Shown here one piece after another: positions 42,574 through 50,682 of a stretch of DNA of 64,000 bases. The stretch spans positions 1 to 64,000 of the forward strand of contig DATLSM010000045.1 of the NCBI GenBank assembly GCA_035534175.1. Reading direction: 5' to 3'. This DNA comes from DATLSM01 sp035534175. Its GTDB lineage: Bacteria > Actinomycetota > Thermoleophilia > Solirubrobacterales > 70-9. The position numbers were made by a program, and so were the translations under genes. The notes under the pieces are model-generated. The model was not told the DNA's origin, searched no databases, and was given only the letters and a program-made list of their open reading frames with translations. Numbering within the stretch: the first letter of the stretch is position 1; each line of letters begins with the position of its first letter.

Positions 42574-42773
42574 GGGGTCTCCGGGGGCTGGGAGAGGTCC
42601 GGGCAGCGCTCCGCCTGGACTCCACTCGTGTCGAGCGCCAGCAGCTCGCGGATCGGTTGCCAGAAGAGCTTGTGGGCGGCGCCGATCACCGCCAGGTCCA
42701 CCTCGTCCACCTCTATTCCGAGGGAGGCGAGGCCGGCGGGAATGAAATCGTCTGCTCGGTTGGAGGCCTCCAT
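42570..42773 (-). CDS. Small amidase-associated protein, GatC/AtzG-like in position
   Basis: 67 aa from ATG 42773 (MEASNRADDFIPAGLASLGI), then EVDEVDLAVIGAAHKLFWQPI and RELLALDT. It is directly upstream of the amidase gene with a GTGA overlap. Short helical proteins in this place (GatC, AtzG/DUF4089) wrap around and stabilise amidase-signature enzymes; that role is inferred from layout and the DxxxVDLAVI-x-helix pattern, since no strict motif is available. An upstream in-frame start exists (42914) but adds non-conserved residues. Confidence 0.6.
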   Translation of the reverse strand: MEASNRADDFIPAGLASLGIEVDEVDLAVIGAAHKLFWQPIRELLALDTSGVQAERCPDLSQPPETP

Positions 42774-42907
42774 CTGGCGGGGGCCAACCCTACAGAGGGG
42801 AGATGGCCGGGATCGTGCAGGAGACTCCCCTGCTTCGCATCCCAGCGGCGCGAGCGGCAGAATCCCGGCCGCAACCGGGGAACTAGCCCCGTGTTGCCAA
42901 GTAGTCG

Positions 42908-43678
42908 ATGGCATCCGAAGCAGCGAAAAGCCGATCCACCGGTCTCCGCGCGCTGGCCACAGTCGCGGCCGCCGCCTGCCTGCTACTCGCGCTGGTCGGC
43001 GCGACCTGGCCGGGTGCGGCGGACTCCGCCCCGCTGCGGGTCGTCGTCCTCGGACAGACCTCCTCGACCCCGGCCCCCTCCTGCCCGGGCAAGATCGTCA
43101 ACGGCATCGCGATCGTGCCCTGCCGGGTGGAGGGCCACGTCACCGGTTTCCAAGCCGCCGCCGGCGGCGTGGCGAAACCCTACGTGGCGCCCTTCGAAGG
43201 CAAGCTCGTCGCCTGGTCGATCACCCTATCCCGGCCCTCGACCACGACCTCCGCCACCACCACCAACGAGGTCGGCTTCTTCGACGAATTCCTCGGCAAG
43301 CCGGCGGAGGCGAGGATCGGCGTCCTGCGGGCCCTCAGAGGAACCACTCCGCCCCAGTACACCCTGGTGCGCGAGAGCCCGGTTCAGGTGCTGAACCCCT
43401 TTTTCGGCAGTACCGTGATCTTCGCCCTCGAACGGCCGCTCACCGTCCTCCAGGGCCAGACGGTCGCTCTCACCGTGCCCACCTGGGCGCCGATGTTCGC
43501 CTTCAACGTCTCGGCTGACAACACCTGGCGCGGCAGCCGCCTGCCCAAGCACTGCTCCTCCAAAGAAGACATCAAAGGCGGCCACCCCCAGCAGGTGCTC
43601 GGCAAGACCAAGACCTACGGCTGCTTCTACTCCAGCGCCCGCCTGCTCTACACGGCCACCCTGGTGAAGAAGCCCTGA
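42908..43678 (+). CDS. Secreted hypothetical protein
   Basis: 256 aa. Signal peptide or anchor: basic head (MASEAAKSRSTGLRAL) then VAAAACLLLALVGATW, with cleavage near ADS-AP. The mature part is beta-rich (VEGHVTGFQAAAGG, PFEGKLVAWSITLS, YTLVRESPVQVLNPFFGSTV, QTVALTVPTWAPMFAFN) and has Cys pairs (CPGKIVNGIAIVPC, HCSSK, YGCFYSS) that could form disulfides. No known domain is recognised; I believe such proteins are common in this class but cannot name a family. It is divergent from the amidase operon, 134 bp away. Confidence 0.7.
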   Translation: MASEAAKSRSTGLRALATVAAAACLLLALVGATWPGAADSAPLRVVVLGQTSSTPAPSCPGKIVNGIAIVPCRVEGHVTGFQAAAGGVAKPYVAPFEGKLVAWSITLSRPSTTTSATTTNEVGFFDEFLGKPAEARIGVLRALRGTTPPQYTLVRESPVQVLNPFFGSTVIFALERPLTVLQGQTVALTVPTWAPMFAFNVSADNTWRGSRLPKHCSSKEDIKGGHPQQVLGKTKTYGCFYSSARLLYTATLVKKP

Positions 43679-43762
43679 CGGCGTCCGGCCGGCGGCGCAT
43701 ACCGGCCTCCTCGCCGCCCGCCCCCGGATCCCACGGCGCTCCCTGCGCTTGGTCAGACGGCG

Positions 43763-44026
43763 TCAGCCGGCCGACTGGCGAAGGCCGCAATGGGGGCAGT
43801 CGCTGAGGTCAAGACCGATCAGCTGGTCGCAGCGGCGGCAGGCGTGGAGGTTTTCCGGCGCCCGCGCCAGCGCCGAGGCCGAGGGAGCGAGCGGCGCCAC
43901 CATCGCCACCGGCTCCATCTCCTCCCCGGTCTCCCGGTCAATGTAGAGGGAGCCGGGCTCGGCATGGGCCAGCGCCTCACGGCCCGAAGCCGGCGCCCGC
44001 ATCCGGTAGAGCTGCCTGAGGTTCAT
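43763..44026 (-). CDS. Small zinc-ribbon protein
   Basis: 87 aa from ATG 44026 (MNLRQLYRMRAPASGREALA), chosen because upstream codons are Arg/Cys-rich noise. C-terminal CRRCDQLIGLDLSDCPHCG is a CxxC-x11-CxxC zinc ribbon. The middle part (EPGSLYIDRETGEEMEP) has no match I know. It is divergent from the glycosyltransferase gene 62 bp away. A DNA-, RNA- or protein-binding role is possible. Confidence 0.6.
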   Translation of the reverse strand: MNLRQLYRMRAPASGREALAHAEPGSLYIDRETGEEMEPVAMVAPLAPSASALARAPENLHACRRCDQLIGLDLSDCPHCGLRQSAG

Positions 44027-44088
44027 CCGGGCGCCACAATAGAGCACCGGCCACCCCCCGCCGCGGGAGGAGAGGAGGCGGCGCCGAT

Positions 44089-45432
44089 ATGAAAATTCTC
44101 GTCTTCCACGGCTACATGCTGCGCGGCACCGGCAGCAACATCTACAACGCCAACCTCGCCCGCGCACTCGCTCGGCTGGGGCATGAGGTTCACCTCCTCT
44201 GCCAGGACCGCGAGGTCAAGCTGGAGGGCGTCCAGATCCACAATCCTGAGATCGGCGGGCTGCTCCCCGTCTATGTGGTGGACCCCTACGAGGGCTTCGA
44301 GGTCAAGGCCTTTCCCCAGTTGAGCGAGGCGGAGCTGGAGCACTACATGGAGGCCAACGTCGCGGCGGTGAGGGGGGTCGCCGAGGCAGCGGGAGGCATC
44401 GACGCCGCCGTGGCCAACCACCTGATCATGGGCCCGGCGATCCTCGCCCGGGCCGGCGTCGCCCCCTTTGCCGCCAAGATCCACGGCTCTGCCCTGGAGT
44501 ACACGGTCAAGCCCAACCCCCGCTTCCTTCCCTACGCCCGCGAGGGCCTGCGGGCCGCCTCGGGGGTGCTGGTCGGCTCCGCCCACACGGCGGAATCGCT
44601 GTGGGCCACACTCCCCGACATCCCCGGCCTGCGAGGGAAGACCCGCCTCGGCCCCCCCGGCGTCGACACGGAGGAGTTCAGGCCGGCGGGGGAGCGCGGT
44701 CCGCTGATCGTCTTCGTCGGCAAGCTGATCGTCTCCAAGGGGGTGGACCTGCTGCTGGCCGCCTGGCCGCTGCTTCACGCTGCACAGCCAAAGGCCAGGT
44801 TGCAGATCGCCGGGTTCGGGGAGTATGAGGACGGGCTGCGCCGGTTAAAGGCCGCGCTGGATCGAGGCGACCTGGCAGAGGCGCGCGAGGTTGCCAGCCT
44901 CGGGCGCCGGCTGGAGGGCGGCGGTGAGGCCAAACCCCTGGCGATCCTCGCCGCGTTCCTCGCCGACCCGCCGTCCGGTTACGCCGAGGCGGCGCTCGCA
45001 GCGGCCGGCTCGGTCGAGTTCCTCGGCCGGCAAGAGCACGACCAGGTGGCCGAGCTCTTGCCCCAGGCGGAGGCGCTGGTCATGCCGAGCACCTTTCCCG
45101 AGGCCTTCGGGATGGTCGCGGTGGAGGCCGCCGCATGCGGGGCGCTGCCGGTCTCAAGCGACCACTCCGGCATGGGGGAGGTGTCGCGGCAGCTGGCTCC
45201 CGCCCTGGCCCCCGAGGTCGCTGGCCTCACTTCCTTCCCGCTCGAGGCGGGTGCGGTCGAGGCGATCGCCCAGCGCCTCGATCGCTGGCTGGCCCTCCCG
45301 CCCCCAGAGCGGGCGGCGGCGCGCAGGGCGCTGGTCGAGACCGTTCGCCGGCTGTGGAGCTGGGAGGGAGTGGCCCGCGGGGCCCTCGCCGCGGCGGGCG
45401 GCAGATTGGGCGAGCTGGCGCCACCCGGGTAG
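44089..45432 (+). CDS. GT4-type glycosyltransferase
   Basis: 447 aa, GT-B fold. N-terminal KILVFHGYMLRGTGSNIYNANLA (a Gly-rich loop of retaining transferases), ARLGHEVHLLCQD; C-terminal LIVFVGKLIVSKGVDLLLAAWP, FLGRQEHDQVAELLPQAEALVMPS, FPEAFGMVAVEAAACGALPV (E-x7-E). Contains an unusual ~50-residue helical insertion (GLRRLKAALDRGDLAEAREV...) between the K-loop and the FLGRQ strand. Retaining, NDP-sugar dependent; acceptor unknown. ATG 44089 preceded by GGAGG. Confidence 0.85.
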   Translation: MKILVFHGYMLRGTGSNIYNANLARALARLGHEVHLLCQDREVKLEGVQIHNPEIGGLLPVYVVDPYEGFEVKAFPQLSEAELEHYMEANVAAVRGVAEAAGGIDAAVANHLIMGPAILARAGVAPFAAKIHGSALEYTVKPNPRFLPYAREGLRAASGVLVGSAHTAESLWATLPDIPGLRGKTRLGPPGVDTEEFRPAGERGPLIVFVGKLIVSKGVDLLLAAWPLLHAAQPKARLQIAGFGEYEDGLRRLKAALDRGDLAEAREVASLGRRLEGGGEAKPLAILAAFLADPPSGYAEAALAAAGSVEFLGRQEHDQVAELLPQAEALVMPSTFPEAFGMVAVEAAACGALPVSSDHSGMGEVSRQLAPALAPEVAGLTSFPLEAGAVEAIAQRLDRWLALPPPERAAARRALVETVRRLWSWEGVARGALAAAGGRLGELAPPG

Positions 45433-45499
45433 CTCGTGCCGAGCGTCATTTGGGCTTCCAAGCCTCCCGCCGAAGCTTCAATAGAATGCCGCCGCGCTC

Positions 45500-46291
45500 A
45501 TGTACGGCCGCCTGCCGATAGCCAAGATGCTCGCCGCGACCGTTGCGCTGGCCGCGGCGATCTCGGCGGTGATGCTCTCCATCAACTGGAACGGCGAGGC
45601 GGCCTCGACCGCCGCTCCGAAGATCGACGACCTGCTGAACATCATGATCGTGCTCTCCTCGCTGGTCTTCTCGATGGTCATCGTGATGCTCTTCTACGCG
45701 CTGTGGAAATTCAAAGCCAAACCCGGCGATGAATCCGACGGGGAGCCGATCCACGGCAACACCCGGCTGGAGATCGCCTGGACTCTGATCCCGACGATCA
45801 TCGTCCTCTTCGGCGGGGCCTACAGCTGGAAGGTGCTGAACGAAATCGAACAGCGGGGCAAGGATCCGATGACCGTCGATGTCTTCTCCCAGCAGTACGC
45901 CTGGAGCTTCGGTTATCCGGGCAGGGGGGACGTCTGGTCGCCGGGTGAACTGCGTGTTCCGGTCAACCGCCAGATCATCTTCGAGATGCACTCCCAGGAC
46001 GTGATCCACTCCTTCTGGGTGCCGGAGTGGCGGATCAAGAAAGACAACGTCCCGGGAATCACGACGACCGCCGTGATCACGCCGGACAAGGTTGGGACCT
46101 ATCAGGCGATCTGCACCCAGCTATGCGGCTTCGGTCACTCCACGATGCGGGCCAAAGTCGTGGTCGAGTCGCCGGCGCGTTTCCAGCAATGGGTCTCGGG
46201 CCTGAAAGAGAAGGTCCCGCCCACGTATCAGGAATCGATAACCCGGGACACCGAAACGAACCCTCCGCCGTTGACGGCGGGCGGGGCATAA
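45500..46291 (+). CDS. ctaC: Cytochrome c oxidase subunit II
   Basis: Brings electrons from cytochrome c to subunit I through CuA. 263 aa; N-terminal hydrophobic segment plus two further membrane helices (LLNIMIVLSSLVFSMVIVML, EIAWTLIPTIIVLFGGAYSW), then the cupredoxin domain. All CuA ligands are there: His170 (QDVIHSFWVPEW), Cys205, Cys209, His213, Met216 (CTQLCGFGHSTM). No fused cytochrome c domain. First gene of ctaC-ctaD-(usp)-ctaE; a TAGAAT -10-like box stands at 45482-45487. Confidence 0.95.
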   Translation: MYGRLPIAKMLAATVALAAAISAVMLSINWNGEAASTAAPKIDDLLNIMIVLSSLVFSMVIVMLFYALWKFKAKPGDESDGEPIHGNTRLEIAWTLIPTIIVLFGGAYSWKVLNEIEQRGKDPMTVDVFSQQYAWSFGYPGRGDVWSPGELRVPVNRQIIFEMHSQDVIHSFWVPEWRIKKDNVPGITTTAVITPDKVGTYQAICTQLCGFGHSTMRAKVVVESPARFQQWVSGLKEKVPPTYQESITRDTETNPPPLTAGGA

Positions 46292-46304
46292 TGGAGGCGA
46301 TCTG

Positions 46305-48206
46305 ATGGTGGCTGCGATCAAGCGACCGGGGTGGGTTCGGGGGGCGATCGGCGCCGTGGCGGCCGGAGCCTTCGGCTTCGGCTTGGTCATCTCGCTGCGG
46401 GCGATCTCCGGCCTGCCGATCTACCAGACCGCGCAGAACGGCTATCCGCAGGTGATCGTGCCACTGATCACCACGCCGTTCGGCTTCCTCGTCGGCTTCG
46501 GTTGCTTTGACTATTGGCTGCGCTGGGCCGCGGGAATGCCGACGATCCCCGACGACCACTCCCAGCACGGGGCCAAGAGCTGGCGCGACTACTTCCGCTT
46601 CAACACCGATCACAAGGTGATCGGCATCCAGTACATCTGCAACAGCTTCTTTTTCTTCTTCGTCGGTGGGCTGATCGCCGAGCTGATGCGGGCGCAGCTG
46701 GCGCAGCCGGGGAACCAGATCGTCGATCCCAGCACCTACAACAGCCTCTTCTCGGCTCACGCGGTGCTGATGATCTTCGTCTTCGTGATCCCCGTATTCG
46801 CCGGGATCGCCAACTTCGTCCTGCCGCTGATGATCGGCGCTCCGGACATGGCCTTTCCTCGTCTCAACGCGCTCAGCTTCTGGCTTTTGCCGATCGCCGG
46901 TCTGCTCTTCGTCGGCAGCTTCCTGGCTCCCGGTGGAGCCTTCGACGCCGGTTGGACCGGGTACGCGCCGCTTTCCACCGGCGCCCCCCTGGGGCAGTCG
47001 TTCTTCAACCTCGGGGTCCAGTTCGCCGGCGCCTCCTCGATTGCCACGGCGCTCAACTTCCTGGTCACGATCATCACCATGCGCGCGCCGGGGATGAACT
47101 TCTGGCGCATGCCGCTGCTGGTCTGGGCAAACCTCTCCACCTCGCTGCTGGTCGTCGCCGCGACGCCGTTCATCGCCGGCGCCCAGTTCATGGTCCTCTT
47201 CGACCGCCTGCTCCACACCAACTTCTTCCAGTACACCGGCGGCGGCGACGTGATCAGCTACCAGCACATCTTCTGGTTCTATTCGCACCCCGCCGTCTAC
47301 ATCATGATGCTGCCCGGATTCGGGATCATCAGCGAGGTCATCTCGACCCATGCCCGAAAGCCGATCTTCGGCTACCGGCTGATGGCCCTGGCGCTGCTGG
47401 GCATCGTTGTCCTCAGCTATTCGGTTTGGGCGCACCACATGTTCGTCGCCGGGATGTTCAGCTGGCTGCGGGTGCCGATGATGTTCACCACGCTGCTGAT
47501 CGCGGTGCCCACGGGGATCAAGATCTTCTCCTGGCTGGGAACCCTCTATTTCGGCAAGATCCACACCTACTCCACGGCGATGTTGTTTGCCCTGGGCTTC
47601 ATCGTCACCTTCACGGTGGGCGGAATCAGCGGCGTGATGCTGGGCATGGTGCCAATCGACATCCACGTCTCGCAGACCTACTTCATCGTCGCCCACATCC
47701 ACTTCGTGCTCTTCGGCGGCTCGGTTTTCACCATCTTCGCCGGCATCTACCACTGGTTCCCGAAGATGACTGGGAGGATGTATGACGAGAAGCTCGGTCG
47801 GGTCCACTTCTGGGGCACCCTGGTCTGCACCTGGGGCACCTTTCTGCCAATGCACTGGATCGGAATGGACGGGATGCCGCGCCGGGTTGCCACCTACGCG
47901 GCCCAGTTCGGGGACTGGAACCTGCTGATCAGCTGCTTCGCCTTCATGCTCGGCCTCTTCCAGCTGGTCTTCCTCTACAACATGATCGTCAGCTGGCGGT
48001 TCGGCCCGCGCGCCGTCGCCAACCCCTGGCGGGCGAACTCGATCGAGTGGCAGGTCTCCTCGCCGCCGCCGATCTTCAACTTCGACGAGATCCCGCGGGT
48101 CGTCGGCGGCCCCTACGAGTACGGGGTGCCGGGCGCCCGGCACGCGATCATGGGCGATGGGGCCGAGGTCCCCACGCCCCAGCCCAGTGTGGTGGGAAGC
48201 GCGTGA
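46305..48206 (+). CDS. ctaD: Cytochrome c oxidase subunit I, A2 type
   Basis: Catalytic subunit that reduces O2 to water and pumps protons. 633 aa. Heme a ligands His152 (SAHAVLMIF) and His466; CuB ligands His328 and His377/His378 (VWAHHMF); heme a3 ligand His464 (VAHIHFVLF); cross-linked Tyr332; K-channel Lys406 (TGIKIF). Helix VI reads FYSHPAVYI: Tyr-Ser before the His instead of the D-channel Glu of A1 oxidases, the mark of A2-type enzymes. An N-terminal extension of ~95 residues with two extra helices (GAVAAGAFGFGLVISL, LITTPFGFLVGFGCF) precedes the core. Confidence 0.96.
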   Translation: MVAAIKRPGWVRGAIGAVAAGAFGFGLVISLRAISGLPIYQTAQNGYPQVIVPLITTPFGFLVGFGCFDYWLRWAAGMPTIPDDHSQHGAKSWRDYFRFNTDHKVIGIQYICNSFFFFFVGGLIAELMRAQLAQPGNQIVDPSTYNSLFSAHAVLMIFVFVIPVFAGIANFVLPLMIGAPDMAFPRLNALSFWLLPIAGLLFVGSFLAPGGAFDAGWTGYAPLSTGAPLGQSFFNLGVQFAGASSIATALNFLVTIITMRAPGMNFWRMPLLVWANLSTSLLVVAATPFIAGAQFMVLFDRLLHTNFFQYTGGGDVISYQHIFWFYSHPAVYIMMLPGFGIISEVISTHARKPIFGYRLMALALLGIVVLSYSVWAHHMFVAGMFSWLRVPMMFTTLLIAVPTGIKIFSWLGTLYFGKIHTYSTAMLFALGFIVTFTVGGISGVMLGMVPIDIHVSQTYFIVAHIHFVLFGGSVFTIFAGIYHWFPKMTGRMYDEKLGRVHFWGTLVCTWGTFLPMHWIGMDGMPRRVATYAAQFGDWNLLISCFAFMLGLFQLVFLYNMIVSWRFGPRAVANPWRANSIEWQVSSPPPIFNFDEIPRVVGGPYEYGVPGARHAIMGDGAEVPTPQPSVVGSA

Positions 48207-49098
48207 AGCGCGAGGTCTCATCCTGACCGCGGGGGCCGAGGATCGGCCGCTGCTGGTCTTCCTCAACGAGGTGGCGGGGGGGCGAAAGCTGTTGGCCGCG
48301 GTGCGCGAGCGGGCCCCGAAGGTCCCCTACGTCGCCGTCACGGCACCCCAGAACCATCCGGCGGTTGGCCAGCTGGTCGATTCCGGCGCGCTGCGCGACG
48401 CGGCCCGGGCCAGGGTCCAGGTGACGATGGCGGTGTTTTCAGAGTTCGGGATCGGCTCGGTCGGAGAGGTGATGGACCCGCTGCCGGCGTTGGCGCTCGA
48501 CGATGCCGTGCGCGCCCATGAACCGGGGGAGGTCCTGCTCTCCTGCATGCCCGAGACGCGCTTTGGCTTCACCCGCAAGGACCTCGTGGCGTGGGCCAAG
48601 GATCACTTCGAGCCGGAGACCGCGGTGATCCACATCCCGGTGCGAATCGAGGACGACTCGATCCGCTGGGACGTGACCCACACCCTGGTCGTCGCCACCC
48701 AGACGGTGGCCAACCCGGACCTGGTCAACCGCCTGAAGGAGCGCGCGGCGGAGCGCCCGCACCGCTACACGATCATCTGCCCCCGCTCGCCCGACGTCCC
48801 CGAGGCCCAGGTGGTTCGTGAGCTGGCCTCGACGATGGCCGCGCTCTATCGGGTTGACGTCGACGCCACCGGCCAGCCGATGAGCCCCGATCCCTTCCTC
48901 GCCGTGAAGAACGCGATCGAGCACTACAGGATCGACGAGATCCTGATCTCGACCTTCGCCGGCGAGGGTTCGCGCTGGCTCGACGAGGGCCTGATCGGGA
49001 GGGTGCGAGAGATCACCGAGAAGCCGGTCGAGCACATCGAGGTGGGCCGTCCGGCGGCCGCTGTCGCGGCCGCCGTGGCCGAAGGGGAGAACGCCTGA
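48187..49098 (+). CDS. Tandem universal-stress-like protein inserted between ctaD and ctaE
   Basis: About 300 aa with two USP-like alpha/beta halves: PLLVFLNEVAGGRKLLAAVRE ... AVIHIPVRIE and TLVVATQTVANPDLVNRLKER ... RIDEILISTFAGEGSRWLDE. The second half fits the actinobacterial USP-like type with a DPFLAVKNAIEH helix before the final strand. A nucleotide-binding GxxG-G loop is not clear. The start is uncertain: GTG 48187 overlaps ctaD by 20 bp; the natural GTGA overlap start (48203) is in another frame that ends after eight codons, so a frameshift near 48225 is possible. Role in oxidase regulation or assembly is only an inference from position. Confidence 0.65.
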   Translation: MWWEAREARGLILTAGAEDRPLLVFLNEVAGGRKLLAAVRERAPKVPYVAVTAPQNHPAVGQLVDSGALRDAARARVQVTMAVFSEFGIGSVGEVMDPLPALALDDAVRAHEPGEVLLSCMPETRFGFTRKDLVAWAKDHFEPETAVIHIPVRIEDDSIRWDVTHTLVVATQTVANPDLVNRLKERAAERPHRYTIICPRSPDVPEAQVVRELASTMAALYRVDVDATGQPMSPDPFLAVKNAIEHYRIDEILISTFAGEGSRWLDEGLIGRVREITEKPVEHIEVGRPAAAVAAAVAEGENA

Positions 49099-49724
49099 TG
49101 GAGAGCGCGACCGTTGCCGTGGGACACGGGCACGCCGACGAGCACCACGGACCGCCGGAGGCCAACAAAAGCTCTCGCATCGATCGCCAGACGTTGGGGA
49201 TCCTGCTCTTCATCGTCTCCGAGGTGATGCTGTTCGGCGCCTTCTTCGCCTCCTACTTCTTCCTCCGAGTCGTCGTTCACCCGCCCGCCTGGCCTCCGCA
49301 TCCCTACGAACTGCCGGTGGCGATCGCCGGCGTCAACACCGCGATCCTCGTCTCCTCCAGCTTCACCGTCCACTACGCCCTGGCCTCGATCAGACGGGGC
49401 AACCGCAACGGGATGAAGCTGGGCCTAGTCCTCACCTGGATGCTCGGCGCCACCTTCCTCTTCATCCAGATCAACGAGTACGTCCACCTTGGCTTCAGCG
49501 CCCGCGACCTCTCCTTCGGCTCGATCTTCTACTGCCTCACCGGCCTGCACGGCGCCCACGTCTTCGTCGGTCTGATGCTGCTCAGCTTCGCCACGATCCG
49601 CGCCTTCAGGGGTCATTTTGGCCCGCAGGAGAAAGATCACATGGGGGTCGAGATACCGGGCATCTACTGGCACTTCGTGGACATCATGTGGCTGATCGTC
49701 TATACGACGGTCTACATCCTCTAG
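49098..49724 (+). CDS. ctaE: Cytochrome c oxidase subunit III
   Basis: 208 aa, five-helix form. His-rich N-terminal tail (VGHGHADEHHGPPEA), then LGILLFIVSEVMLFGAFFASYFFLR (first helices with the conserved Glu), FIQINEYVHLGF, FYCLTGLHGAHVFVGL (the E/H motif) and GIYWHFVDIMWLIVYTTVYIL at the C-terminus. ATG 49098 overlaps the preceding stop (TGATG). Confidence 0.95.
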   Translation: MESATVAVGHGHADEHHGPPEANKSSRIDRQTLGILLFIVSEVMLFGAFFASYFFLRVVVHPPAWPPHPYELPVAIAGVNTAILVSSSFTVHYALASIRRGNRNGMKLGLVLTWMLGATFLFIQINEYVHLGFSARDLSFGSIFYCLTGLHGAHVFVGLMLLSFATIRAFRGHFGPQEKDHMGVEIPGIYWHFVDIMWLIVYTTVYIL

Positions 49725-49743
49725 CGCGGCCATCCGGCCGGCT

Positions 49744-49911
49744 ATGAGGATCTCCGAGGAGGCTGTTTTCCGCTGGGTGGTGATCGTCGGGATCGCCGCC
49801 GCTTCGATCATCGCCCTGACCCTGCTGACCAGTCCGCTGGTGGGCGCCCTGTGGGGGTTGGTGCTGGTCTGCGCCGGGATCGCATACGCCTATCGACGAT
49901 TGCGAGGGTAA
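49744..49911 (+). CDS. Small two-helix membrane protein after ctaE (55 aa)
   Basis: ATG 49744 to TAA 49909-49911. MRISEEAVFRWVVIVGIAAA... with helix 1 (~11-29) and helix 2 (GALWGLVLVCAGIAYAY, ~34-50), ending in RRLRG. It follows ctaE by 19 bp on the same strand and could be an accessory subunit of the oxidase. Its last 104 bp are antisense to the end of the minus-strand GxGD gene. No family recognised. Confidence 0.6.
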   Translation: MRISEEAVFRWVVIVGIAAASIIALTLLTSPLVGALWGLVLVCAGIAYAYRRLRG

Positions 49912-50629
49912 GGGCGATGGGGACGGTCGCGGGCAGCTCGTCGACGGCGAAGAAGAGGAGATCGAAGTCGAGCGCCAGAACGGCGGCGAGGACCGCGGCG
50001 GCCAGCTGGAGCCTGCGCTCACGCGCCAGCATCGCTCCCAGCGTGGCGGCGATGAAGAGGTCGCCGAAGCCCATCGCAGCGGAGCCGAAGGAGACGAACT
50101 GGAGCCTCGGCAGAGCTCCGGGGGAGACGGCGTTCAGCACCGCGTTGGGGCCCTGCAGGAGGTCTGAGGCGACCAGCCAGGTATCGATTGCCGCCATCGC
50201 GTAGATCCCCAACCCCAGCCAGCGGGGGGGGACGATTGCGGCCAGCAGCCAGCCGAGGCTGACGCAGGCCAGGGCGTCGAGCGCCAGCCCCGCCCCCTGG
50301 CCCGAGAGCGAGCCCGGGAAGGCCCAGGCAAGGGCGAAAAGGGGGATCACCGCCAGGGCGAGCGCCGGGCGAGCGCCGCGAATAACGCCGGCCAGGGCGA
50401 GCGCCGCCAGAGGAGGGACCGCGAACAGCGCCAGATAGGTCAGCGCGTGCGCAGCGGCGGAGTCAAGCGCCACCGCGGCGATCGCGACGACGATCGAGGC
50501 CGGTGGTATGAGCGCCCACCAGCGGCCGCGCAGTCGGCGCAGCGCCGACCATGGCTCCGCTCGGGGGGTTGCGACCAGCGCCGCCTGAACAAGGCTGAGG
50601 ACGCTGATGGATAGAGCGAAGGGGAGCAT
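49808..50629 (-). CDS. Polytopic membrane protein, presenilin/GxGD protease-like
   Basis: 273 aa with eight or so membrane helices. Two Asp lie in the layout of GxGD intramembrane aspartyl proteases (A22): AMAAIDTWLVASD (Asp149) and AMGFGDLFIAA (Gly187-Phe-Gly-Asp190), followed later by ELPATVPIAL, similar to the PAL motif. No YD is found at the first site (it reads A-I-D), so the call is a possibility only. The C-terminal ~25 residues are Pro/Arg-rich. The gene overlaps the 55-aa plus-strand gene and points away from ctaA. Confidence 0.6.
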   Translation of the reverse strand: MLPFALSISVLSLVQAALVATPRAEPWSALRRLRGRWWALIPPASIVVAIAAVALDSAAAHALTYLALFAVPPLAALALAGVIRGARPALALAVIPLFALAWAFPGSLSGQGAGLALDALACVSLGWLLAAIVPPRWLGLGIYAMAAIDTWLVASDLLQGPNAVLNAVSPGALPRLQFVSFGSAAMGFGDLFIAATLGAMLARERRLQLAAAVLAAVLALDFDLLFFAVDELPATVPIALTLAIVDRRMRSRRRPAPTPTGRPPADWSAGSGR

Positions 50630-50682
50630 CGACGCGATCCGGCGGCGAGTCTACGGTTGGCCGGCCGCCCGGACCGGGGTGG

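Noticed and set aside
42774..42914. Longer version of the amidase-associated small protein starting at 42914
   Set aside because: The added 47 residues are Pro/Ser/Cys-rich and overlap the promoter region of the divergent secreted-protein gene; ATG 42773 fits better.
40744..43518. 924-codon plus-strand frame across the ABC-amidase operon
   Set aside because: Antisense to five coupled genes with clear motifs; the sequence is Arg/Gly/Pro-rich noise.
46077..48266. 729-codon minus-strand frame antisense to ctaD
   Set aside because: Low-complexity Asp/His/Glu-rich shadow; the plus strand has every oxidase signature.
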